Shown here: one piece after another, positions 1 through 6,349 of the stretch
How positions within the stretch are numbered: the first letter of the stretch is position 1
Layout of the letters: the number at the start of each line of letters is the position of its first letter
NCBI GenBank assembly: GCA_024635465.1
Contig: JAGXIS010000006.1
Span: 1-7,569 of the forward strand
Source of the DNA: Bacteroidota bacterium
GTDB lineage: Bacteria; Bacteroidota; Rhodothermia; Balneolales; Balneolaceae
Length of the DNA stretch: 7,569 nt
Reading direction: 5' to 3'
Translations under genes and position numbers: made by a program
Notes under the pieces: generated by a model
Told to the model about the DNA's origin: nothing
What the model saw: the letters and a program-made list of their open reading frames with translations, nothing else
Databases searched by the model: none

Positions 1-356
1 ACTCCCTGAACAACACCATAACAGCGATGCATTCCGCCGGTAGAGGCGCAAGCTCCCATGGCGATACACCATTTAGGGTCCGGCATTTGATCCCATATTC
101 GACGTATAGCGTGAGACATTTTATAGGTACACCATCCGGCTACAATCATTACATCGGCCTGTCGTGGTGAGAATCTCATTACTTCAGATCCGAATCGAGC
201 TGCATCATACCGAGGTCCGGCAAATGCCATCATTTCAATTGCACAGCAGGCTAAACCCATCGGCATTGGCCATGCTGCATTGGAACGGGCCCAATTGACC
301 AGTGTATCCATTTTTGTTGTTAAAAAACCTTGTCCTAACGCACTTTCAATACCCAT
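1..356 (-). CDS. nuoB: NADH-quinone oxidoreductase subunit B (NuoB), 3' part missing
   Basis: NuoB is the peripheral-arm subunit of respiratory complex I that holds iron-sulfur cluster N2, the last carrier before quinone. I translated 118 codons from the ATG at 356 to the window edge. The tandem cysteines C37-C38 in [10 protein letters not shown] and C103 in MGACASTGG are three of the four N2 ligands; the 65-residue step from C38 to C103 equals that in E. coli NuoB (C64 to C129). The fourth ligand (the PGCPP motif) would lie beyond position 1. Other family hallmarks are GPRYD (47-51), a [10 protein letters not shown] segment (65-74) and DQMPDPKW (89-96). The start lies only 2 nt after the nuoA stop, so the pair is cotranscribed and probably translationally coupled. 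The N-terminus before the CC motif is short but within family range. Roughly a third of the protein is outside the window. Confidence 0.96.
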   Translation of the reverse strand, partial: MGIESALGQGFLTTKMDTLVNWARSNAAWPMPMGLACCAIEMMAFAGPRYDAARFGSEVMRFSPRQADVMIVAGWCTYKMSHAIRRIWDQMPDPKWCIAMGACASTGGMHRCYGVVQG

Positions 357-358
357 AG

Positions 359-748
359 TTACTCTGTTATCGCTTCATATTTAACTTTTTTCATGTCCCA
401 GTCGAGAGTTCCCTTTTTCAGGGTATAAACCAATCCGATGAACAATATCATAATAAATAAACCCATTGCCATAAACGTTCCGGTACCGAGTTCCATAAAG
501 CGAACAGCCCAAGGATATAAAAAAACAACTTCAAGGTCGAAAACAATAAATTCCATGGCTACCAGATAGAATGCAATGGAGTATCTATCTTTTGCTTCGC
601 CAACCGGATCCATCCCACTTTCATAGGGAGATAATTTAACTTTATTGGGTCTGTAAGGCCCCAAGACCCTTGACAAAGTTATAAATAAGAAAGCAAGAAA
701 TATTGCGACGCCCAATAAGACGAAAATGGGATAGTATAATTCAATCAT
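359..748 (-). CDS. nuoA: NADH-quinone oxidoreductase subunit A (NuoA)
   Basis: NuoA is a small membrane subunit of complex I at the junction of the peripheral and membrane arms, near the quinone site. The 129-residue product has the family length and three predicted membrane helices at about 5-28, 57-80 and 90-110. Between helices 1 and 2 is the conserved loop (YESGMDPVG, 42-50), followed by the signature acidic helix 2 ([17 protein letters not shown], 64-80) with E66, D71 and E73. The loop carries Ser44 where many homologues have Cys (YECG). The ATG at 748 starts just before the first helix; no Shine-Dalgarno sequence precedes it, as for most genes here. It is the first gene of a nuo operon continuing into nuoB, and a candidate promoter lies 28-56 nt upstream. 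Confidence 0.97.
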   Translation of the reverse strand: MIELYYPIFVLLGVAIFLAFLFITLSRVLGPYRPNKVKLSPYESGMDPVGEAKDRYSIAFYLVAMEFIVFDLEVVFLYPWAVRFMELGTGTFMAMGLFIMILFIGLVYTLKKGTLDWDMKKVKYEAITE

Positions 749-775
749 AAATTTGAGTCGTTAAAAATACTCTTT

Positions 776-804
776 AAATTACCGCCGACTATTCGGAATG
801 TCAA
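776..804 (-). promoter_or_regulatory. Candidate promoter for nuoA-nuoB
   Basis: Read on the minus strand, an exact TTGACA (-35, positions 804-799) is followed after 17 nt by TAATTT (-10, 781-776), which matches TATAAT at only three of six positions. Transcription would start near 769, leaving a leader of about 20 nt before the nuoA ATG. The perfect -35 and ideal spacing favour it; the weak -10, and the fact that Bacteroidota primary sigma factors often prefer other motifs, count against it. Confidence 0.4.
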
Positions 805-814
805 TGTTTATGAG

Positions 815-829
815 TGCTAGAATATAGCA
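815..829. repeat. Short inverted repeat upstream of the nuo promoter
   Basis: TGCTA-N5-TAGCA forms a perfect 5-bp inverted repeat with a 5-nt spacer, lying 10 nt upstream of the candidate nuo -35 box. This spacing suits a dimeric activator-type binding site, but five base pairs is short enough to arise by chance in AT-rich DNA. Confidence 0.25.
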
Positions 830-842
830 GTAATTGAGGGCA

Positions 843-874
843 AAATAGAACTGTTTTTTAAAAAAGTTCTATTT
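843..874 (-). terminator. Near-perfect 32-nt palindrome, candidate terminator or operator
   Basis: The arms AAATAGAACT (843-852) and AGTTCTATTT (865-874) are exact reverse complements. The 12 nt between them (GTTTTTTAAAAA) can extend the stem after a single G/A mismatch. On the minus strand the hairpin is followed by only a short T stretch and then GCCC, so as an intrinsic terminator for the upstream PBP1A transcript it would be weak and AT-rich. It lies between the PBP1A stop and the candidate nuo promoter, so a terminator or an operator for nuo are both possible. Confidence 0.35.
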
Positions 875-948
875 AGTCTTTAACAGAAACTATTTCAAAA
901 GATTAAAGGGATGATCAAGCTCATACAGAAGAGAAAAATCTATGAGTA

Positions 949-984
949 ACTACTTAACCCAAAAGGCGAATCGGTTTAAGTAGT
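949..984 (-). terminator. Hairpin downstream of the PBP1A gene, candidate terminator
   Basis: ACTACTTAA (949-957) and TTAAGTAGT (976-984) form a 9-bp stem. After one mismatch two further G-C pairs (959/974, 960/973) follow, leaving a 12-nt loop. In minus-strand RNA it begins 27 nt after the PBP1A stop codon, and a T-rich run (ATTTTTCTC, complement of 932-940) follows about 9 nt after the stem. The T run is not adjacent, so efficiency as an intrinsic terminator is uncertain; it could instead protect the 3' end of the mRNA. Confidence 0.35.
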
Positions 985-1011
985 CCAATAACAAAGGCTA
1001 TTCGGATTAAA

Positions 1012-3312
1012 TTACCATCCGATTCGTCCTCTTCTGGAGTCGCTATCATTTCTGTTGCCAGCGGGGTCTTCCGGCATAACAAATCCGGGAGGCGGTGAGA
1101 ATGGGGCTTTACTCCATTCAATATCCGGATCAGCACTTGCATTCATAATAAATTCACCGACAATTGGAAGGGCTGTTCGAGCACCTTGACCAATACTATT
1201 TGGGCTGTTGGTTGGGAATCGAATTCGACGATCTTCACCGCCTACCCAGGAGCCCATAACGATATGAGGCATCATGGCTACGAACCAGTTGTCAGCACTA
1301 TTCTGTGTAGTTCCTGTTTTCCCGGCTACATCTTGCTGAATGTTATACACATTACGCAAACGAACACCGGTGCCATGATAATTGGCACCGCCCCTTATCA
1401 CGCCTCGCATCATATCAATCATAATATATGCGGTTTCCGGACTGATCGCTTCCTGGCTATACTCAGGGAAATACTCAACCAATACATTACCTTCTTTATC
1501 CTCAATTCTGGATATTGCTATAGGGTCTATATGTACACCTTGATTTACAAACGTTGTGAAAGCACTTACAAGTTCGAGAAGGGTTACTTCAGCCGTTCCA
1601 AGTGCTATAGATGGGTAAGCCGGTGATCGGCTCATATCTATGCCAAAATTGGATGCCATATCCCGGATTTTATTTGCGGCGGGTTGCAAGTCGGCAGCCC
1701 GGTTTGTGCCGGGAGCTCCGGCTATTTCAGGTAGTAATCTTACAGTTACATTATTCAAACTTCTTGCCAGTCCTTCCCGAAGAGGGACCATTTCGGGGCC
1801 GCTTGGTACAGATGGATCCTTTGGATTCCACATACGACCGCTTGGTTCAATGAAACTGATTGGGAATTTTGAAAATGTGTGGTAAGGCATGTAACCGTTG
1901 TCAATAGCTACAGCATAAACAAACGGTTTGAAGGTAGAACCTGCTTGTCTGCGTGATTGATGTACGTGATCAAATTGTTGAGCTCCATAATCTGATCCGC
2001 CCACCCAAACCAAAATTTGTCCATTATTCGGATCTATAGCTGTGAAGCTTGCCTGAAGATTTGTATTGGCCCGTTTGAGTGAGTCGAGATACGCTTCATC
2101 TGCCACTAAATTTTCAAAAACAACAGATTCCTGATCTGTATCATACTTGGCAAAGCCATTTTTATACCGGTCAGATTCGCGAATATAATCTCTCAAAAAT
2201 TGAGGATACTCTTCCCAGAGTTCATTCATATAACTGCCGCCCGGGGAGGTCCATTCACGTTGAAAAATGGGTTGAAATTCATCCAGTTTCTCACGAACGG
2301 CTGTTTCGGCATGGCGCTGTAATCTTGAGTCGATGGTTGTATAAATAACTAATCCATCTGAATAGAGATCATAACCATTTTCTTCAACCCATTCAGTCAC
2401 TTGTTGACGAACATATTCCCCAAAATAACGACTTTCTCTTCCGGATCTCGAAGGCGGCTGATAATTTAAAATGATGTCCTCTTCTCTGAGACTTTCATAA
2501 ACCTCGTCTGTAATGAATCCATTGTAATTCATCACCTGTAAAACTACATTTCTTCTGTTTTTGGCCCGTTCTTCAAAAAGTCTCGGATTATATGCATAAA
2601 CAGCTCTTAGTTGACCAATCAGAGTAGCGGCTTCTGTGACTGTAAGATCATTAGCCGGTTTACCGAAATGAGTGCGAGATGCTGACTGAATACCAAATGC
2701 ACTATTGGCAAATTCCACAGTATTCAGATACATCTCAATAATTTCATTCTTGGTATAATTATTTTCAATCTGAACAGCGGTGATCATCTCGCGTAGTTTT
2801 CTGGTAATGGAGACGTCGAAACCGATTTTTCGATAGAGGTTTCTTGCAAGCTGCTGGCTGATCGTTGAACCACCGTGAAAACGCTGTTGAATCCAGTAAT
2901 AGGGAAGCCTCATTAAACTTTGGAAATCAACTCCCCAATGTTGAAAAAAACGATGATCTTCAGTGGCTATCAGTGCGTTAATCACATTGGGTGATATTTC
3001 ATCTATTGAAACATAGGTTCTATTCTCAACAAAATATCGATCCAAAACCGCTCCATCTCTACTTCTTACTTCCGATGCAATCGCGGTTCTAGGATTTTCC
3101 AATTCCGCTATGGAGGGCAGTGCCTGAAATAGATAGATTACATATGCAATACCTGTAATAATAATTACAGAAGTCGTAATCAATGCTGCGATCAGAAGCT
3201 TTTTTTTAGTGTCATGTCCATTCGACTTTTTTCTCTTTGCGGCAACCTGTTTTCGATATTCAGGATCGCTGAAATATCGAGTCATATCCACATTTTGTTT
3301 CTTCTCACTCAT
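1012..3312 (-). CDS. mrcA: Bifunctional class A penicillin-binding protein (PBP1A)
   Basis: The protein polymerises lipid II glycan strands and cross-links their peptides at the outer face of the inner membrane. It has 766 residues: a basic cytoplasmic tail (1-37), one membrane anchor (38-61), a GT51 glycosyltransferase domain (about 95-265) and a transpeptidase domain (about 420-720). The GT51 catalytic Glu is E118 in TEDHRFFQHWG, with GGSTISQQLARN at 147-158. The transpeptidase has its nucleophile S459 in STFK (459-462), SLN at 518-520 and KTGT at 665-668, so both activities look intact. The linker (about 285-420) is long and acidic, as in Bacteroidota-type PBP1A. A proline-rich then Arg/Asp-rich tail (736-766) follows the fold. 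The ATG overlaps the TGA of the upstream lpxH-like gene (ATGA), implying translational coupling. The symbol could equally be given as ponA. Confidence 0.95.
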   Translation of the reverse strand: MSEKKQNVDMTRYFSDPEYRKQVAAKRKKSNGHDTKKKLLIAALITTSVIIITGIAYVIYLFQALPSIAELENPRTAIASEVRSRDGAVLDRYFVENRTYVSIDEISPNVINALIATEDHRFFQHWGVDFQSLMRLPYYWIQQRFHGGSTISQQLARNLYRKIGFDVSITRKLREMITAVQIENNYTKNEIIEMYLNTVEFANSAFGIQSASRTHFGKPANDLTVTEAATLIGQLRAVYAYNPRLFEERAKNRRNVVLQVMNYNGFITDEVYESLREEDIILNYQPPSRSGRESRYFGEYVRQQVTEWVEENGYDLYSDGLVIYTTIDSRLQRHAETAVREKLDEFQPIFQREWTSPGGSYMNELWEEYPQFLRDYIRESDRYKNGFAKYDTDQESVVFENLVADEAYLDSLKRANTNLQASFTAIDPNNGQILVWVGGSDYGAQQFDHVHQSRRQAGSTFKPFVYAVAIDNGYMPYHTFSKFPISFIEPSGRMWNPKDPSVPSGPEMVPLREGLARSLNNVTVRLLPEIAGAPGTNRAADLQPAANKIRDMASNFGIDMSRSPAYPSIALGTAEVTLLELVSAFTTFVNQGVHIDPIAISRIEDKEGNVLVEYFPEYSQEAISPETAYIMIDMMRGVIRGGANYHGTGVRLRNVYNIQQDVAGKTGTTQNSADNWFVAMMPHIVMGSWVGGEDRRIRFPTNSPNSIGQGARTALPIVGEFIMNASADPDIEWSKAPFSPPPGFVMPEDPAGNRNDSDSRRGRIGW

Positions 3313-4081
3313 TGCAAAACGGATTTGTCTGGTTTATTAGAAAATGGTTTAAATATCATATTGTCGTTATCCCATCTAACGAGGTTTACTTCTCCTTTGT
3401 TATAAATTGCGGCTGATTTATGAAGATAATAAGCGCCGGTATTTATATAGGATCCTGTTGAAAAAGTTTCCTTTCTGGGCACATGATCATGTCCGGTTAT
3501 AATATAATCAAAAGAATTGTTATCAAGAGTACTTCGAGCCCATTTTGAAAGCCTTTCCGTATTGAGTTTTCTATTGTCTCTGGTTAATTCAGAAAAAGAT
3601 TTCATGACATGGTTACCTGTAATGCCGGAAAAAATGGTTTGAAATATCTTGACAAAACCGGGGTTCCGTAGAATTCTGTGGAGAAGCGGTCTTTCCAGAT
3701 TGAAAAGAGAATCTGATAATCCGTCACCATGAGTTAGAAAAAAAGAGTTACTGTCCACATTTAGAAGTCTGTATTCATATTCTACATCAAAACCACAATT
3801 GCGAAAATGATCCATGGTCCAATAATCATGATTTCCGGTGATAAATAGCCCACCGGTTTTTGTTTTATGATATTCGGCAAATCGATTCAATAGTTTTTTT
3901 CCAAGTGGCGGAATATAATTTGGGAATTCCATCCAATAGTCAAAAGATCTCCGAGGATGTGGATTGTATAGTTATTGGACTCGCAAAAATTGATAATTTG
4001 AATGATTTCTTCTTCAAGAGTGCTGTTTTCAGCTTCAGTGAGGGCGCCAAGATGAACATCTGAGAGAAAAAGCAACTTCAT
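3309..4081 (-). pseudogene. lpxH: LpxH-like UDP-2,3-diacylglucosamine diphosphatase, split by a frameshift
   Basis: LpxH hydrolyses UDP-2,3-diacylglucosamine to lipid X at the inner membrane in lipid A synthesis. The gene is read as two overlapping pieces: 4081-3887 (64 codons, N-terminus) and 3932-3309 (207 codons, in another frame). The break is at a run of four T on the coding strand (3945-3942); one more T would turn GDLLTIGW into GDLFDYWMEF and give 257 residues. That product has all the calcineurin-like metal ligands: D8 and H10 (SDVH), D45 (GDLFD), N84 (GNHD), H118 (THGD), H198 and H200 (GHDH), close to E. coli LpxH D8, H10, D41, N79, H114, H195, H197. The downstream piece alone lacks the first three ligands. 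The start is 9 nt after the polyprenyl synthase stop, and the stop overlaps the PBP1A start. Sequencing error, recent mutation and recoding are alternatives; a generic metallophosphoesterase role is possible. Confidence 0.8.
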
Positions 4082-4090
4082 CAGCTAAGG

Positions 4091-5107
4091 CTATTTTTTT
4101 CTTGTGACAATGAAATCAACCAGGGCTTCAAAATCATCATAACCGGAGACAATTGGCAATGATTTTAATTGTTTCAAAGCAGACTCCGTATAACTGACCA
4201 TTTTCTCCTCCGCATACTTTAATCCATCATATTCATTCACAAACGAGACAATTTGATCAATTTCTTTCGAGCTCTTTCTTCTTTTTCTCATTAAACGCCT
4301 GATTCGCAGTCGGTCTACTTTAGTTGCGTTTTCAAGTGCGTATATGAGAGGAAGAGTCACTTTTCTTTCCTTGATATCATTACGGGTTGGTTTGCCAATA
4401 TCATCCAAGCCATAATCAAACAGGTCATCTTTAATCTGAAATGCAATTCCGATCTTTAAACCGACCTCTTTCATGGTGTCGATAACCTGTTCGTTATTTG
4501 TTGTGGCAATAGCCCCGCATTGGCAGCAAGCTGATATGAGACTCGCTGTTTTCTCAGAAATAATCTGAAAATACCGATCCTCCGTCATGTTAAAGAGGTT
4601 GGATGTTTTCATCTGTCTTAACTCACCCTCACTCATTTTTTTGACAGCATCGGAGAGAACATGCAGGAGTTGGTACTCTTTGTAGTCGAGGGCAATCAAA
4701 AGGCCTTTCGATAGCAGAAAATCACCGAGAAGCACACCTGCCTTATTTCTCCAAATTTTATTAATACTAAGGAATGCTCTCCGTTTATCAGACTCATCCA
4801 CAACATCATCGTGAATCAGAGTGGCTGTATGCAGCAGTTCGATCATAGTTGCCGCAACAAAACTGCGTTTGTCAATATCCCCAAACATACGAGCTGTCAT
4901 GAAGACGAGAGTGGGTCGTATTTCTTTCCCCTTTTGACGAAGTAGATAATTAATGATCTGATCTAACAAAAAGACATCACTACTGATCTCTTCTTTGAAA
5001 AATTTTCGGAATACCTGCAGGTCATTTTGTACAGGGCCGGTAATCTCTTTCAAATTCCTATCCTGATTAACAACCGGTCTTTTTTCTGTGAGAACCTCTT
5101 GGCTCAT
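4091..5107 (-). CDS. ispB: trans-Polyprenyl diphosphate synthase (long-chain)
   Basis: This all-alpha prenyltransferase adds isopentenyl diphosphate units to an allylic diphosphate, making the side chain of a respiratory quinone. The 338 residues include GKEIRP (60-65), which binds IPP; the first Asp-rich motif D100-D101-V-V-D104 followed by R109-R110; GDFLL (128-132); and the second Asp-rich motif D227-D228-L-F-D231. The residue five before the first motif is Ala95, small where farnesyl- or geranylgeranyl-forming enzymes carry a bulky aromatic, so a long product (about C35 or more) is inferred, probably the menaquinone tail. About 20 residues precede the conserved core. It appears to be the first gene of the operon, with the lpxH-like gene 9 nt downstream. 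No Shine-Dalgarno sequence precedes the ATG at 5107. The symbol ispB stands for the family; exact chain length cannot be read from sequence. Confidence 0.92.
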   Translation of the reverse strand: MSQEVLTEKRPVVNQDRNLKEITGPVQNDLQVFRKFFKEEISSDVFLLDQIINYLLRQKGKEIRPTLVFMTARMFGDIDKRSFVAATMIELLHTATLIHDDVVDESDKRRAFLSINKIWRNKAGVLLGDFLLSKGLLIALDYKEYQLLHVLSDAVKKMSEGELRQMKTSNLFNMTEDRYFQIISEKTASLISACCQCGAIATTNNEQVIDTMKEVGLKIGIAFQIKDDLFDYGLDDIGKPTRNDIKERKVTLPLIYALENATKVDRLRIRRLMRKRRKSSKEIDQIVSFVNEYDGLKYAEEKMVSYTESALKQLKSLPIVSGYDDFEALVDFIVTRKK

Positions 5108-5270
5108 TCTAACTGTATCAAATTTTATTTTTCAAGAAAATACGAATAATGCTGATTAATTATTTGCGCAATGCAAGGTGGGTGTTTAGTTTATCGTTGA
5201 GCCAAAAAACAGGTAACAAAAAGTTGAACCTATCATCGTTGTGAGTACACGAAATTTTAGGATTCAGATA

Positions 5271-5276
5271 TATAAT
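5271..5276 (+). promoter_or_regulatory. TATAAT-like -10 element, candidate pfkA-pgi promoter
   Basis: A perfect TATAAT lies 80 nt upstream of the pfkA ATG in the divergent gap. No convincing -35 box is found 16-18 nt before it: the nearest TTG-containing hexamers (TTGAAC at 5224, TTGTGA at 5239) are too far away. AT-rich DNA makes chance matches common, so this is only a candidate. Confidence 0.25.
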
Positions 5277-5320
5277 GATGTTATTTTCAAGGAATTATTT
5301 TTTATCGTGAAAGGATCATA

Positions 5321-5344
5321 ATGAATCAGAGTCAAGAATATTAA
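5321..5344 (+). CDS. Possible seven-codon leader ORF upstream of pfkA
   Basis: ATG at 5321 opens a short frame encoding MNQSQEY, ending in TAA at 5342-5344, 11 nt before the pfkA start and in a different frame from it. AAAGGA (5310-5315) sits 5 nt before this ATG, a good Shine-Dalgarno match, whereas the pfkA ATG and the other starts in the window have none. Translation here could load ribosomes that reinitiate at pfkA or act as a leader peptide. So short a frame may also be chance; nothing in the peptide suggests a function. Confidence 0.2.
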   Translation: MNQSQEY

Positions 5345-5355
5345 ACTTAGTATAA

Positions 5356-6324
5356 ATGAATAAAATTGCAATTCTGACCAGTGGTGGGGACTCTCCGGGT
5401 ATGAATGCCGCTGTTCGAGCAGTTACGAGGGCTGGGATTAATTTTGGGTATGAAGTTATTGGTATTCGATATGGGTATAGAGGATTAATTGAGGGTGATT
5501 TTGTGGATATTCGTTCTTCAGATGTATCCGGAATTATTCAGAGAGGGGGTACCATATTGAAGACAGCGCGTTCTGAAAGGTTTATGAGTGCAGAAGGTCG
5601 TGCAATTGCAGCGAATAATCTCAAAGAACATGGAGTGGATACACTGATTGTGATTGGAGGTGATGGAACGTTCAGAGGGGCTACCGTAATTGCGGCTGAG
5701 CATAAGATTAGGGTTGTTGGTATTCCTGCAACTATTGACAATGATCTGATTGGCAGTGATGAGACGATCGGTTACGATACCGCTTTGAATACAGCAATGG
5801 AGGCGATCGATAAAATCAGGGATACGGCCGATGCTCATGATCGACTTTTTTTCATTGAGGTGATGGGACGTCATACCGGATTTATAGCCCTTGAAACAGG
5901 ACTTGCTTCCGGTGCTGAGATGATTATTTTGCCGGAAGAAATAAAGAATATTGATGAGATTAAAAGTTCGCTATCAGAGATACTGAAAGTACATGAGCGT
6001 AGTACATTGATTGTTGTCGCTGAGGGTGATGAAGCCGGTGGAGCAACTAAGATTTGCGGTCAGTTGGAGAAAGATTTTAGCAAATATGATATGAGGGTTT
6101 GTATCCTTGGTCATATTCAGAGAGGGGGATCACCGACGGCACATGATCGAGTGTTGGCGAGTCGGCTTGGATATGAAGCGGTAAAAGCGATCCATGAAGG
6201 GAAAAGTGAGGTTATGGTTGGTGTGATTAATAATGAGTGTAAAATAACGCCACTCCAGGAGACATTTGGAAAGATAAAAAAAGTTAATTTGGATCTTTTA
6301 TCGATGGCAAGGATTTTAAGATAG
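5356..6324 (+). CDS. pfkA: ATP-dependent 6-phosphofructokinase
   Basis: PfkA phosphorylates fructose-6-phosphate to fructose-1,6-bisphosphate, the committed step of glycolysis, in the cytosol. The 322 residues match the usual bacterial length and align nearly without gaps to the E. coli enzyme. Visible motifs are TSGGDSPGMNAAVRAV (8-23), RGGT (63-66), IGGDGT (100-105), the catalytic TIDND (126-130, D128 as base), MGRHTGF (170-176), AEG (222-224) and GHIQRGGSP (252-260). Gly104 is kept, and Ala125 stands where ATP-dependent enzymes usually have Gly and PPi-dependent ones Lys, so ATP use is inferred. Effector-site residues R21, R25 and R155 are present, but the E. coli R54, D59 and K213 equivalents are Ser, Gly and Glu, so ADP/PEP control may differ. 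The ATG at 5356 begins directly before the first beta strand. pgi follows after 25 nt. Confidence 0.97.
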   Translation: MNKIAILTSGGDSPGMNAAVRAVTRAGINFGYEVIGIRYGYRGLIEGDFVDIRSSDVSGIIQRGGTILKTARSERFMSAEGRAIAANNLKEHGVDTLIVIGGDGTFRGATVIAAEHKIRVVGIPATIDNDLIGSDETIGYDTALNTAMEAIDKIRDTADAHDRLFFIEVMGRHTGFIALETGLASGAEMIILPEEIKNIDEIKSSLSEILKVHERSTLIVVAEGDEAGGATKICGQLEKDFSKYDMRVCILGHIQRGGSPTAHDRVLASRLGYEAVKAIHEGKSEVMVGVINNECKITPLQETFGKIKKVNLDLLSMARILR

Positions 6325-6349
6325 AGGAATATTAGACATAGATAAGATT

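Noticed and set aside
789..1006. Nine-base direct repeat CTATTCGGA at 789-797 and 998-1006
   Set aside because: Flanks do not match beyond nine bases, one copy lies inside the candidate promoter spacer, and such a match can arise by chance.
1186..2348. Several open frames of 80-146 codons on the plus strand opposite the PBP1A gene
   Set aside because: They lie wholly antisense to an intact gene with complete catalytic motifs, show no recognisable domain, and have the cysteine- and histidine-rich look of shadow frames.
3935..3950. Programmed -1 ribosomal frameshift in the lpxH-like gene
   Set aside because: A -1 slip would restore the protein, but T-CTT-TTG does not fit X-XXY-YYZ and four T is short for transcriptional slippage. 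I saw no clear downstream stimulatory structure. Kept only as a minor alternative.
3860..4063. Plus-strand open frame of 67 codons across the lpxH frameshift
   Set aside because: It is opposite a gene whose two halves are clearly homologous to LpxH; the frame has no recognisable features.
4094..4100. Run of seven T at the end of the polyprenyl synthase gene as a possible terminator
   Set aside because: It encodes the lysine-rich C-terminus (RKK-stop), has no hairpin next to it, and lies in a tight operon.
5518..5874. Minus-strand open frames opposite pfkA
   Set aside because: They are antisense to a fully conserved enzyme, with no motif and no ribosome site; shadows of pfkA codon bias.
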